Shown here: piece by piece, positions 24,426 through 33,063 of the stretch
Numbering within the stretch: the stretch's first letter is position 1
How the letters are laid out: the number at the start of each line of letters is the position of its first letter
NCBI GenBank assembly: GCA_019748235.1
Contig: JAIEPU010000089.1
Location: forward strand, 1-41,538
Reading direction: 5' to 3'
Origin: a bacterium
Lineage (GTDB): Bacteria > Planctomycetota > Planctomycetia > Kolteriales > Kolteriaceae
DNA: 41,538 bases
The notes under the pieces: model-generated
The model's input: the letters and a program-made list of their open reading frames with translations, nothing else
What the model was told of the DNA's origin: nothing
Database searches by the model: none
Made by a program: the position numbers and the translations under genes

Positions 24426-24926
24426 TTAGCAGCAGCAAACGGGCATGCCGTTCATCATGAGGCAGCAGGTGCAGCCCGCCTTCATCATGGCGGTCATGCA
24501 ATCACAGCAAGCCTGGCACATCTCGCAGCACTTGGCATCGCCGCTCATGCAAGTAATGCAGCAGCCATCTTCGGTCGTCTCGCAACGGCAATTGCACATG
24601 CAGAGATTACAGCTGCACATCATCATGCCGTTCATGGTGCAGCAGAGGGTGCACATTCCGCCCGCGAGCGACATGCACATGTTCTGCATCATGCTGGTCG
24701 ACATCGCATCTTCGCACTCGCAGGTGATCTTCATTCCACCCTTGCAGTGTTCGAGGGTCATTTTGCAGCGGGGAACCATCATTCCCATCATCGGAGAGCT
24801 CATCATCGGTGATCCCATCGACATGCCACCCATCATCGGGCTACCCATCATGCCGCTCATGGTACCGGCGGTCGGCATCATCATCGTGTTCATCATCGAA
24901 TCCCCTTTTTTCGTTTTGCTCGCCAT
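24426..24926 (-). CDS. Met/Cys-rich putative copper-binding protein
   Basis: 166 residues from the ATG at 24926, with GGAGGT five bases upstream. By hand count it has 40 Met and 29 Cys, 42% of the protein. The N-terminal third is Met-rich with repeated GSPMM/SSPMM blocks (about 10-52). From Cys-54 on there are paired and spaced cysteines (CTLCCT, CSCNLCMCNCRC, AKCCEMCQACCDC), ending in CCC. No signal peptide is evident, so it is probably cytoplasmic. Met and Cys clusters of this density are typical of Cu(I) or other soft-metal binding; the spacing of the last 50 residues recalls Cys-lined four-helix copper-storage proteins. No named family was recognised. It is separated from the efflux cluster by about 2.3 kb. 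Confidence 0.8.
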   Translation of the reverse strand: MASKTKKGDSMMNTMMMPTAGTMSGMMGSPMMGGMSMGSPMMSSPMMGMMVPRCKMTLEHCKGGMKITCECEDAMSTSMMQNMCMSLAGGMCTLCCTMNGMMMCSCNLCMCNCRCETTEDGCCITCMSGDAKCCEMCQACCDCMTAMMKAGCTCCLMMNGMPVCCC

Positions 24927-25088
24927 CACTGACCTCCTGTCGCCTCAAGGTGACGAAGTGACAATAAGCCGGGGTACTTATGACTGCAATGGCGACACGC
25001 CGAGCCGCCATTCCATCCACGCCAGCAATTATCACGGAGGCCATGAGAATTCGATAGATGAATTGATAATCTCCTAATTTCGATTCTC

Positions 25089-25116
25089 CTAAGTACAAAA
25101 CATTTCAAGTACTTAG
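25089..25116. promoter_or_regulatory. Inverted repeat CTAAGTAC-N12-GTACTTAG
   Basis: A perfect 8-base inverted repeat with a 12-base spacer, about 165 bases upstream of the Met/Cys-rich gene. It could be an operator or a short hairpin. Confidence 0.4.
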
Positions 25117-25132
25117 TAGCGATCACTACACA

Positions 25133-25148
25133 CCATCAATTTTGATGG
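25133..25148. promoter_or_regulatory. Palindrome CCATCAATTTTGATGG
   Basis: A 7-base perfect inverted repeat with a two-base centre, 16 bases after the previous repeat. It has the shape of a dimeric repressor site. Confidence 0.4.
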
Positions 25149-25514
25149 CTAGCGTGCGGTATGGAGAGGTCTTCAATGACGGTTCTAGAATTTCCCGAAA
25201 TTTTTCGTGGAATGTGATTCGGGATGTCAGCTAACAATGTTTTCCACACTCACTCCAGAATCCTCCCCAATCAAGTTTCACTCCCCTTCCCCTCGCCATT
25301 CGGGAACATATCGACGATTTCAATCCACTATTCGTCCCGCGCACATGATCCATTCGATGGGTTTATCTCGGAAGCGAAGATTCAGAGCAGAAGCTAGGTG
25401 AGGCTGGTCGATAACTGTCAATTAGACGCTGCTCCTAGCCACACATCACTTTAGGCCGAACTTTTCCGTGATAATCCATGGCCTTGCCGTCGCATTTGCT
25501 GGGAGACAGTTGAC

Positions 25515-26885
25515 ATGCAATCCAACATTCTGGATGCCATCGGTCAGACGCCGTTGGTGAGACTTGGAAAGATTGCGGAGGGGATTCAAGCAACTGTTGC
25601 ATTAAAGCTTGAGTCGTTGAATCCAGGAGGAAGTGTCAAAGACCGCATGGCTCTTGCGATGATTCAAGAAGCGGAGCGGAATGGGACGCTGAAGCCGGGT
25701 GGAACGATCATCGAGGCAACGGCGGGCAACACGGGCGTCGGTCTCGCGATGGCCGCCGCCGTTCATGGTTACCGCTGCATCTTTGTCCTTCCGGACAAGA
25801 TGAGCAAAGAGAAGATCTCGCTTTTGAAAGCGTACGGGGCTGAAGTCGTCATCACGCCGACAAGTGTCGCGCCCGATTCGCCCGAGAGCTATAACGGTGT
25901 AGCCAATAGGCTCGCACGAGAGATCGCCGACGCATGGCGACCGGATCAATTCCGAAACTTTGCGAATCCCAATGCTCACTACCATTCGACCGGCCCGGAG
26001 ATCTGGGATCAGTCGAAGGGGCGCGTCACGACTTTTGTGGCCGGCGTTGGAACCGGTGGAACGCTTACCGGCATCGCCAGCTATTTGAAGGAACGGAATC
26101 CGAATGTCCGTATCGTCGGCGCGGATCCCGAAGGATCCGTCCTCTCGGGTGACTCGCCCAAGCCTTGGAAAGTCGAAGGGATCGGAGAGGACTTCGTCCC
26201 CAAAACATTCAATAGCCAACTGGTGGATGAATGGGTGCGCGTCTCTGATCGTGAAGCGTTTCACATCGCGAGAGAGCTGGCACGAAAAGAAGGAATTCTC
26301 GCGGGAGGTTCGACCGGCGTCAACTTGGCGGCAGCCCTTCGAATCGCTCGTCGATCGAAACCGGGTGATCTCATCGTCACGGTCTGTTGCGACACTGGTC
26401 GAAACTATCTGAGCAAATTCTTCGATGATGAATGGCTAGAACAGAACAACCTCAACTGGTCTCCGTCGCGACGCCGCTTCGTCTCGGAGCTCTTGGAGGA
26501 ACAAGGCGCGACTCCGCTCATCAGCGTGACGGCCGGTGATCTGGCAACAACTGCCATCCGCCGGATGCGCGAAGGAAGTATCTCCCAAATTCCCGTCCTC
26601 GAAGAGGGTCGTTCGATCGGAACGATTCATGAGATCTCTATCGCACGCAACGTCAGAGACGGCGTGAAGCTCGACGAACTTCTCGTCGGACAGATCATGG
26701 CGAGTCCTCTGCCTGAGGTGGAACCGACCTCCGATGTTGATGAAGTTTATCGACTTCTTCTGTCGGGAAACCCCGCCGTCGTCGTCGTGAACAACAAACA
26801 GGCCGTGGGCATTTTGAGCCGAATCGATCTTGTCCAGTCATGGAGCGACAACAGCTTCGTCACGTGCACACAGGAGGCGGCATGA
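25515..26885 (+). CDS. cbs: Cystathionine beta-synthase (PLP domain plus CBS pair)
   Basis: 456 residues, GGGAG nine bases before the ATG. The fold-type II PLP domain carries the Schiff-base Lys42 in NPGGSVKDR, the substrate loop EATAGNTGVG and the phosphate loop GTGGTLTG. A C-terminal region of about 120 residues (from about 335) holds two CBS motifs (ISQIPVLEEGRSIG and a second ending VGILSRIDLVQSW). It condenses serine and homocysteine to cystathionine; plain cysteine synthases lack the CBS pair. Its stop overlaps the next gene's start (ATGA), and that gene is a cystathionine gamma-lyase/synthase, which supports a reverse transsulfuration unit making cysteine from homocysteine. Confidence 0.9.
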   Translation: MQSNILDAIGQTPLVRLGKIAEGIQATVALKLESLNPGGSVKDRMALAMIQEAERNGTLKPGGTIIEATAGNTGVGLAMAAAVHGYRCIFVLPDKMSKEKISLLKAYGAEVVITPTSVAPDSPESYNGVANRLAREIADAWRPDQFRNFANPNAHYHSTGPEIWDQSKGRVTTFVAGVGTGGTLTGIASYLKERNPNVRIVGADPEGSVLSGDSPKPWKVEGIGEDFVPKTFNSQLVDEWVRVSDREAFHIARELARKEGILAGGSTGVNLAAALRIARRSKPGDLIVTVCCDTGRNYLSKFFDDEWLEQNNLNWSPSRRRFVSELLEEQGATPLISVTAGDLATTAIRRMREGSISQIPVLEEGRSIGTIHEISIARNVRDGVKLDELLVGQIMASPLPEVEPTSDVDEVYRLLLSGNPAVVVVNNKQAVGILSRIDLVQSWSDNSFVTCTQEAA

Positions 26886-28078
26886 TCCAGCGCATCGAAT
26901 CGAAGTCAAGTCCATCGACGGATACCGTTGCATGGGAAGAGACAGGCATCGCCACCCGGGCAATCCATGCGGGACAGGAGCCCGATCCCGCAACCGGCGC
27001 GACGGTCGTCCCGATTTATGCAACGTCCACGTTCACGCAGTCAGCGCCGGGAGAGCACAAAGGATTCGAATACTCGCGCAGCGGTAATCCGACTCGACAG
27101 GCACTCGAGATTTGCCTCGCTTCTCTCGAAAAAGGAGAGCGTGCACTCGCCTTCGCTTCGGGTTTGGCTGCGTCGAACGGGATCCTCGCGCTCCTTCGTC
27201 CGGGCGACGAAGTCCTCGCGGCCGAGGACATGTACGGCGGGACGTATCGTCTCCTGGAAAAGGTCTTTCGACCTTGGGGGCTCGCGGCGAATTACGTGAC
27301 CACCCCCACCGTTGATGCTTTCGAGAATGCCCTCACGTCAAAGACGCGGATGATTTGGATCGAAACGCCTACGAATCCGCTTCTCCAAGTGATCGATATC
27401 GAAGCCATCGCGCGAGTGGCGAAGAAAGCGGGAGCACTCCTCGTCGTTGATAGCACGTTCGCTTCTCCAGCACTCCAACGACCGATCGAACTCGGCGCTG
27501 ATCTCGTCGTTCATAGCACGACGAAGTATCTCGGCGGTCATTCCGACGTCGTCGGTGGAGCGGTCATCGGTTCGGGCGAGTTGATGGAACGACTCGCATT
27601 CTATCACAACGCCGCTGGGGGTGTGGCAGGGCCATTTGACTCCTGGCTGACTCTGCGTGGGATCAAGACTCTTGCCGTTCGCATGCAAAAGCATGGGGAG
27701 AACGCCCAAGCGATTGCCGAGCAGCTTTCGTCGCATCCCTTCGTCGAAAAGGTTTACTATCCAGGGCTGAAGAGTCATGCCGGTCACGAAATCGCGAAAC
27801 GGCAGATGTCAAACTTCGGCGGCATGATCAGCATTCGCTTACGTGGAGGTGAGGAGGCGGCCCGCCGGTTCTTCTCTCGCATTCGCGTCTTCAGCTTAGC
27901 GGAAAGTCTGGGAGGAGTAGAGTCACTCGTATGTCATCCCGCCACGATGACACATGCAAGTATTCCGCGCGAGGTGCGTGAAAAACGGGGAGTCGACGGT
28001 GGACTTATTCGGCTGAGTGTCGGAATCGAAGATGTGTCCGATCTTTTGAAAGATCTCCTTCAAGCGATCGAAGGGTGA
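26882..28078 (+). CDS. Cystathionine gamma-lyase / gamma-synthase
   Basis: 398 residues from the ATG at 26882, which overlaps the upstream stop and has GGAGG four bases before it; an earlier ATG at 26840 lies inside the upstream gene and lacks a site. It belongs to the Cys/Met-metabolism PLP family: YSRSGNPTR (64-72), FASGLAASNGIL, EDMYGGTYR, ETPTNPLLQ, and the PLP Lys215 in HSTTKYLGGHSD. Lyase and synthase members are hard to separate by motif alone. The fusion-like overlap with a cystathionine beta-synthase argues for the lyase direction (cystathionine to cysteine). A strong terminator follows. Confidence 0.88.
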   Translation: MIQRIESKSSPSTDTVAWEETGIATRAIHAGQEPDPATGATVVPIYATSTFTQSAPGEHKGFEYSRSGNPTRQALEICLASLEKGERALAFASGLAASNGILALLRPGDEVLAAEDMYGGTYRLLEKVFRPWGLAANYVTTPTVDAFENALTSKTRMIWIETPTNPLLQVIDIEAIARVAKKAGALLVVDSTFASPALQRPIELGADLVVHSTTKYLGGHSDVVGGAVIGSGELMERLAFYHNAAGGVAGPFDSWLTLRGIKTLAVRMQKHGENAQAIAEQLSSHPFVEKVYYPGLKSHAGHEIAKRQMSNFGGMISIRLRGGEEAARRFFSRIRVFSLAESLGGVESLVCHPATMTHASIPREVREKRGVDGGLIRLSVGIEDVSDLLKDLLQAIEG

Positions 28079-28092
28079 TTCCGCAATTGAAT

Positions 28093-28136
28093 ACGACAGA
28101 GGACGCGACCTTGGCCGCGTCCTCTGTCGTTTCTTG
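28093..28136 (+). terminator. Terminator after transsulfuration operon
   Basis: A perfect 15-base-pair stem (ACGACAGAGGACGCG with CGCGTCCTCTGTCGT) and an eight-base loop, followed by TTCTTG. Confidence 0.9.
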
Positions 28137-28173
28137 CCAGGAGAGAGACAACACCTCGGAGTGGTCAGGGGAA

Positions 28174-28212
28174 TCGACCGGTGCCCCCCCTGAGAGAAGA
28201 GGCACCGGTCGA
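28174..28212. terminator. Orphan hairpin, perhaps a minus-strand terminator
   Basis: A perfect 12-base-pair stem (TCGACCGGTGCC with GGCACCGGTCGA). Neither side has a long T-run. It could end a minus-strand transcript from the unexplained 28250-28460 region. Confidence 0.45.
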
Positions 28213-28927
28213 AGGGGAACGCTGAGAAATCGAACTCTTCAACCCGATAACTAACGACGGTGTCGGCAGGCGTCATTAGCCATGAAGATGTCACGATTCC
28301 TCAGCGCCAGGCTCTCGGCGCGGTCCGGTACTGGCGCCGAAGTTGTTGGCTTAGAGATCACCCTTGATAAGGTCGCGGAACGAAAACCTTGTCGTTCCCG
28401 CTTCCTGATCGCTCGACGATCGATGTTTATTGCACATCGCAATAGGCATGCCAAATCGATGCAGAGAGTCCTTACCGCAAATCACGGCATCGATCTCACG
28501 ATGTCATTGGACGCATGGATTCGTCCTCTTTTCCCGAAGAAACATCGTGTCGGCGGGGAATGAACGAAAACTACGAAACAGCGGCTTCCCTCCCGAAGGT
28601 CGCAACAAATACCCTCGTTCAATCCTGAAGGATCTCTTGCCGCTTGAAGATTCATGAAGTGATTGCCGTGGCTGACGAGTGCACCATCACTAATCACGGT
28701 GAGATAATCACGGAAACGATCATTCAGTTTCCGATCCATGCTCTAATCCACCAGGAGAATAGACGAGTTCAAAAGACTCGATTTCTCATTACTCAATATC
28801 TTCCATCAGGTTCCGCCGCCGCGAGTGCGAAATAAGTCACTTCGATTGGGTGGCCCCGACCGGTCTTCGGATCTACAATCGCAAATGACCCTCTGCTCTT
28901 TCCTACCTGCCTTGGTGAGGTCCCTCC

Positions 28928-30262
28928 ATGTCGACTTTATTGGCACTGCTTGTTTCAAGCGTTCTAGCAGCAGATAGCTATTCCACCCCAGGAGCCTATG
29001 CGTGGGGTGAAACGATGGTGAATGTTCCCACGCCGGGCTTGCCCTCTGGCGTCGATGCAAAGGTGTATTACCCGGCCGTTAGCCAGGGGAGTAACACGGA
29101 TGTGTCGAATGCTGGGCCGTTTCCTGTCATTGCGTTTGGGCATGGCTTTTTCTTCGGGGCATCGAGCTATGATTCGACGCTTCGGCACTTAGCGACTCGC
29201 GGTTACATCGTCGTAGCCACTTCCTCTCAGGAATTAACCTTCAATCCAAACCGTGAGCAATACATCTCTGATATGTCGCGTTCCGTCGACTACATCATCA
29301 CCCAAAACTCGACCGCGGGCTCTCCGTTTGAAGGTCGGGTAAACTCCGCGCAGTTGGGAATCTCTGGCCATTCTCTGGGGGGTGGAATCGCACTCGTCGC
29401 GGCGGCGAGGGATTCTCGATTCAAGGCAACCGCAACATTGGCGGCAGCGTCGTTGCGTGATGCCGGGCCACTGGGAGCTGCTCCTCCACCTTACGCCGAT
29501 GTAGAAGTAACCAAACTCAACATTCCGATCTCGCTTATGAACGGCAGTGCGGACGGTGTCATTCCCATCGCGACGAATGGTCAGGTGATCTACGACGCCG
29601 CTTCAGGCCCACGCATGTTGCCGTCGCAAACAGGAGGCTTTCATCAAGGCTTCACCGATTTTCCCTTCGCTATTGGTGAAACACCCGGAGTGACCGGCGC
29701 GGAACAGTTAGAGTTCACTCGCGCGGAATTGACTAGCTTCTTCGATCTCTATCTGAAAGGAGATCAGTCAGCGTGGCGTCGTCAGTGGGGGCCGGAACGA
29801 TTGGCACTCGCTTCCGACAATCCTTCGATCTTGACCCAACTTGATCCCGGTTTCTCCATCTCCGCACTCGATCCCACACTGTTCGGCAAACCAGGCGACA
29901 TAAAAAACTACGAGCTGGTGATTACCAATACTTCTGATCACGCCGACCGATACGATCTCTTCTCCGAGGACAACTTGTGGGGTGTCAGCTTCTCGGCATT
30001 GACGACACCCGTTCTCGAGCCGGGTGAGTCTTTCGCGCTCGATGCGTACGTATCCATTCCAACAAACGCTGGGATGAATTCCCTCGATACCGCACTCATT
30101 AGCGGTCGTTCAGCGCTTGATGGTGGAACGAGAGCCTTCACCTACATCACGACCGCTGTCCCAGAAACGGGGAGTTTGCTCTGTTGCGGCCTTGCCCTAT
30201 TGCTCGCCGTGGCCGGGTGGAATCGGGAATGGTTGAAAAGTGCTCGATCCTTGAAACGATGA
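28928..30262 (+). CDS. Secreted alpha/beta hydrolase with PEP-CTERM-type tail
   Basis: 444 residues. A short signal peptide (MSTLLALLVSSVLAA) leads into a dienelactone-hydrolase/chlorophyllase-like alpha/beta hydrolase: oxyanion region FGHGFFFG (70-77), nucleophile Ser149 in GHSLGGG, and probable acid Asp209 (NGSADGVIP) and His239 (GGFHQGF). A beta-rich region follows (about 320-410), then a C-terminal VPETGSLLCCGLALLLAVAG and basic residues. That is the PEP-CTERM sorting pattern with Thr in place of the second Pro. The protein is probably exported and attached to the cell surface. Likely esterase or lipase activity; substrate unknown. It stands alone, with no clear operon partner. Confidence 0.82.
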   Translation: MSTLLALLVSSVLAADSYSTPGAYAWGETMVNVPTPGLPSGVDAKVYYPAVSQGSNTDVSNAGPFPVIAFGHGFFFGASSYDSTLRHLATRGYIVVATSSQELTFNPNREQYISDMSRSVDYIITQNSTAGSPFEGRVNSAQLGISGHSLGGGIALVAAARDSRFKATATLAAASLRDAGPLGAAPPPYADVEVTKLNIPISLMNGSADGVIPIATNGQVIYDAASGPRMLPSQTGGFHQGFTDFPFAIGETPGVTGAEQLEFTRAELTSFFDLYLKGDQSAWRRQWGPERLALASDNPSILTQLDPGFSISALDPTLFGKPGDIKNYELVITNTSDHADRYDLFSEDNLWGVSFSALTTPVLEPGESFALDAYVSIPTNAGMNSLDTALISGRSALDGGTRAFTYITTAVPETGSLLCCGLALLLAVAGWNREWLKSARSLKR

Positions 30263-30386
30263 CTTTCTTCCTGTTGAAATATCGCTGTGGTCGACCGTGA
30301 AATGAGTACTTTCTGGACAGTGGCGTAGCCGTCGTGAGCTACCTGATGCCGACGACGATTGCTCTGGAATCGTCGTGAAGTGCCAC

Positions 30387-30704
30387 TCAAACGCTATGAC
30401 TCTGTCGAACATCGTCGCGAGAGTGCGGACGAGCACTCTCCATGTCGTAGCGCCGTTTTAGGTAGGCCTGAAAGGAGCACAATGCGAAGGCGACGACGTT
30501 GCATGCGATGAGCGGGACGGCCCAGATCATGACACCGTAGGCGAACCAAAGAACATTCTGAACAAGATAGATGCCGAGCATGACGCCGGAGACGTCATGA
30601 GCAGAGCGCGAGCGGATTGTTTTGACCACCTGCGGCAGCATGACGAATGTCCCCAGCGTCGCCGCCGCATAACCGATCAATTCCGCCAGCAGGCCCGGCA
30701 GCAT
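30387..30704 (-). CDS. SemiSWEET-type PQ-loop sugar transporter
   Basis: 105 residues from the ATG at 30704, with AAGGA six bases upstream; the frame extends further up but without a better site. Three membrane helices and the MtN3/PQ-loop signature are present: MLPQVVKTIRSRSAHDVS (the Pro-Gln turn), GIYLVQNVLWFAYG and a last helix (WAVPLIACNVVAFALCSFQAY) with basic residues following. Bacterial SemiSWEETs work as dimers that carry sugars across the inner membrane. Length is normal for the family. The sugar is unknown. Confidence 0.85.
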   Translation of the reverse strand: MLPGLLAELIGYAAATLGTFVMLPQVVKTIRSRSAHDVSGVMLGIYLVQNVLWFAYGVMIWAVPLIACNVVAFALCSFQAYLKRRYDMESARPHSRDDVRQSHSV

Positions 30705-30867
30705 AAAGGATCCTTCCAAGACCGGAAATGATTCATGTTTCAAACGAGGACTGAGCATTCACCAGAAAGGTGCCGTCGGTTTGTCCTCGCCGCTCCGAAT
30801 ACGCAGCGCTATGCGGATCGCTCCTACATCATCGATACGCTCTTCGCCGCATGTTAGCGGAAGATAT

Positions 30868-32661
30868 TCAACGACTAGCGCGATTGGCAGTCCCTTGATC
30901 TTTCGGTAGGGACACGACCGAGAACCAGCCGATCATCATTTCCTCCCAGGTCTGCTGACCAGGACGCACGATCGTATTGGGATTAGGGTTGGCAGGGTTA
31001 CTGGACGAGTTGTCATAATGCCCGATGCATTCCAACACCGTCCCTTTCGGCATGAGTCTCGGTTCCGCAAGCTCGTACTGAATCTGCCAATTGAAATCGT
31101 AGCGAGGAACATCTAATAGGAGTTCGCGCCGTCCATCCGGAAACACCGCGAAGTATTGGAACGATTTGCCCCGAAGATGCATGTGGGGCAACATATGACG
31201 AAGGATTTTGTCCTCGTCAAACCGGTAGCTCGTCTTAACGACATGGTCCGACGCGTTGGCTGGTATTCTGAACAGAAAATTCTGTGCTCCCAGCCCCAGA
31301 ATCTCTTGCTCGACCTCGCTCTCGTCACAAAACTTGAAACCAACTCGCGTCAAATCATCCTCGGGCCTGCCATTGGGCGTGTAATGAATTTGAAAAACGA
31401 TCTTGGAACCCGCGGGAACTCGGCGCGCCATCTTGGGAGGGGTGGTGAAGGCTGGCGTTCCGGGCGCACAGGCAGCAATCAATCCACCCTTGAAAGCATT
31501 GGCCGCCGCCACAGCCGTTTGGACCTCGTTGCGTTTGCTCACTTTGGCATCCGGCGGGATACTGAGGACAAAGACGTGGTGAACGACTGAACGAGCGCCT
31601 GGACGGACTTCGCAGGCCTTTATCCACTTGTCTTCGGACCAACCTGGATCGACGACAAAATGCTGGTAGGGAACCGCCCCATCTGCCGGGACGGCATACG
31701 GCTTCTCAGCCATGGCAATAACTTCATCAGGGACGCCGATACTCCAACCATCCACGAATTTTCGCGGTTCAGGAAGATCATCCGGATTGCCCATCGGCGT
31801 CCCGGCATCAACCCAAGCGAGGATGGCATCCTTTTCTTGCTTCGTGAGACGTGCTTCGTTCGAGAATTTTCCATGTTCCGGATTCGCGAACCAGGGAGGC
31901 ATTCGCTCTTGATCGACAACCTCGCGAATCATGTCCGCCCAGCCGACTAGATCGTCGTATTTGTCCATGGCGAAAGGGCCGATCTCACCGGAGCGATGGC
32001 ATTCAAGACAACGAGACTGAAAGATCCGTGAAACCTCTTTGGCGTAGGTGACGTTTGAGCGGGTGACAGGCTCATGCTTGCGTCCGATCAAGCATCCAAT
32101 TGCGGGTCGTTCAGGCTTACTGACTTCTTTGCCCGCGAGGAGTTCTTCGATGGCATCCGCAAGATAGTTTTCTTCGGCATTGAGTCGCACGAATCCAACT
32201 CGCCCTTGGTCGTCAATCGGTCCGCGGTAACGAACTGATCGCGTCGAATCGAGCACGAAGACTTCGGGTGTACGCTTTGCCATAAGGACGTCCGCGATCC
32301 GCGATCCACTGTCCATCAACACGGGGAACGTGAGGCCATACTTGCTCACAAATGCAGCAACTTCATCCACGGAGTCTTGATGGTTAGAGTCGATGGCAAC
32401 GAATCGAACGCCTCTGGATTGGTAGGTTTGTGACAGCTTCTCGAGACGCGGCCCGTAAAGTTGCATCAACGGACACTCGGTTCCGATAAACGCAACGACC
32501 AGCAGTTTGCCATCATCGGACGGAGAGCTGGACCACGTCCGACCCTCCACCGTTGGAAGGCTAAAGTCAGAAATCGTCGCGGCTGCAACAAACTCAAGCC
32601 CAATAAAACAGGGCGAGAACATCGCAAGAAGACAGGTCGTCAAGAACAACGAGCCCCTCAT
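30868..32661 (-). CDS. Redoxin / cytochrome c / copper-oxygenase-like fusion protein
   Basis: 597 residues with a signal peptide. Domain 1 (about 30-178) is a thioredoxin-like redoxin with a single Cys63 in GTECPLMQLYGP. Domain 2 (about 200-290) is a planctomycete-type cytochrome c with heme motif CLECH (218-222) and likely distal Met254 (RMPPW). Domain 3 (about 320-590) resembles the ascorbate-dependent type II copper monooxygenase fold: paired His361-His362, His426 (HYTPNG) and HMLPHMH (489-495). It is therefore a periplasmic electron-transfer or oxygenase protein. This domain chain recurs in planctomycetes, usually annotated by the redoxin part only. No operon partner is visible, and the substrate is unknown. 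Confidence 0.85.
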   Translation of the reverse strand: MRGSLFLTTCLLAMFSPCFIGLEFVAAATISDFSLPTVEGRTWSSSPSDDGKLLVVAFIGTECPLMQLYGPRLEKLSQTYQSRGVRFVAIDSNHQDSVDEVAAFVSKYGLTFPVLMDSGSRIADVLMAKRTPEVFVLDSTRSVRYRGPIDDQGRVGFVRLNAEENYLADAIEELLAGKEVSKPERPAIGCLIGRKHEPVTRSNVTYAKEVSRIFQSRCLECHRSGEIGPFAMDKYDDLVGWADMIREVVDQERMPPWFANPEHGKFSNEARLTKQEKDAILAWVDAGTPMGNPDDLPEPRKFVDGWSIGVPDEVIAMAEKPYAVPADGAVPYQHFVVDPGWSEDKWIKACEVRPGARSVVHHVFVLSIPPDAKVSKRNEVQTAVAAANAFKGGLIAACAPGTPAFTTPPKMARRVPAGSKIVFQIHYTPNGRPEDDLTRVGFKFCDESEVEQEILGLGAQNFLFRIPANASDHVVKTSYRFDEDKILRHMLPHMHLRGKSFQYFAVFPDGRRELLLDVPRYDFNWQIQYELAEPRLMPKGTVLECIGHYDNSSSNPANPNPNTIVRPGQQTWEEMMIGWFSVVSLPKDQGTANRASR

Positions 32662-33063
32662 TCACTCATCTCCCTTGCAGATGCGGCATCTAAATGGACA
32701 AAAAGCGTTTTGTTTCTTTCGGGTAATGGTTCGTCCGAGCGAACGTCGGTCGTGCCCAATCCTTACTAACACAACAAGAGACACGGTAGGATTGTCGCTC
32801 AATCACCCGATGGGGACAGATTCCTCTTAAAATCGCATATGAACACTGCGAATTCATTTCAAAATCAGCGAAGTCATTGGTCCGTGAGGGTTTATACAAC
32901 CGTGATTTTTTCCCGATGTTTGCGGAACTCTTGTCGGGATTTATGCGGAGGATGCAATCGGTAATGACCTGTTTCCCCATCATTGCCGTGATTGTTCGCT
33001 TCATTGGTAGGCTGTAGCCTGGGTAATTTCCCCCTGAGGGACGGAGAAGTACCCGCGAAGACG
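32662..33063. other. Intergenic stretch, nothing recognised
   Basis: About 400 bases upstream of the redoxin fusion gene. A 125-codon minus frame (32690-33067) overlaps the esterase stop but has no ribosome site or family resemblance. Confidence 0.4.

Larger units (their letters stand above)
24927..25514. other. Divergent intergenic region with two operator-like palindromes
   Basis: Nearly 590 bases with no convincing gene between the Met/Cys-rich gene and the transsulfuration operon. Two clean inverted repeats lie near the middle and are listed separately. Confidence 0.5.
28079..28927. other. Long intergenic stretch with hairpins, no convincing gene
   Basis: About 850 bases. It starts with the transsulfuration terminator, then a second orphan hairpin. 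Short open frames on both strands (28251-28454 minus, 28282-28563 plus, 28482-28739 minus) lack ribosome sites and recognisable families. Confidence 0.5.

Noticed and set aside
25480..25493. GG-N10-GC pattern upstream of the transsulfuration operon
   Set aside because: Reads TGGCCTTGCCGTCGCA, with mismatches in both elements.
28251..28454. 67-codon minus-strand frame before the orphan hairpin
   Set aside because: No ribosome site and no recognisable domain; kept only as part of the unexplained gap.
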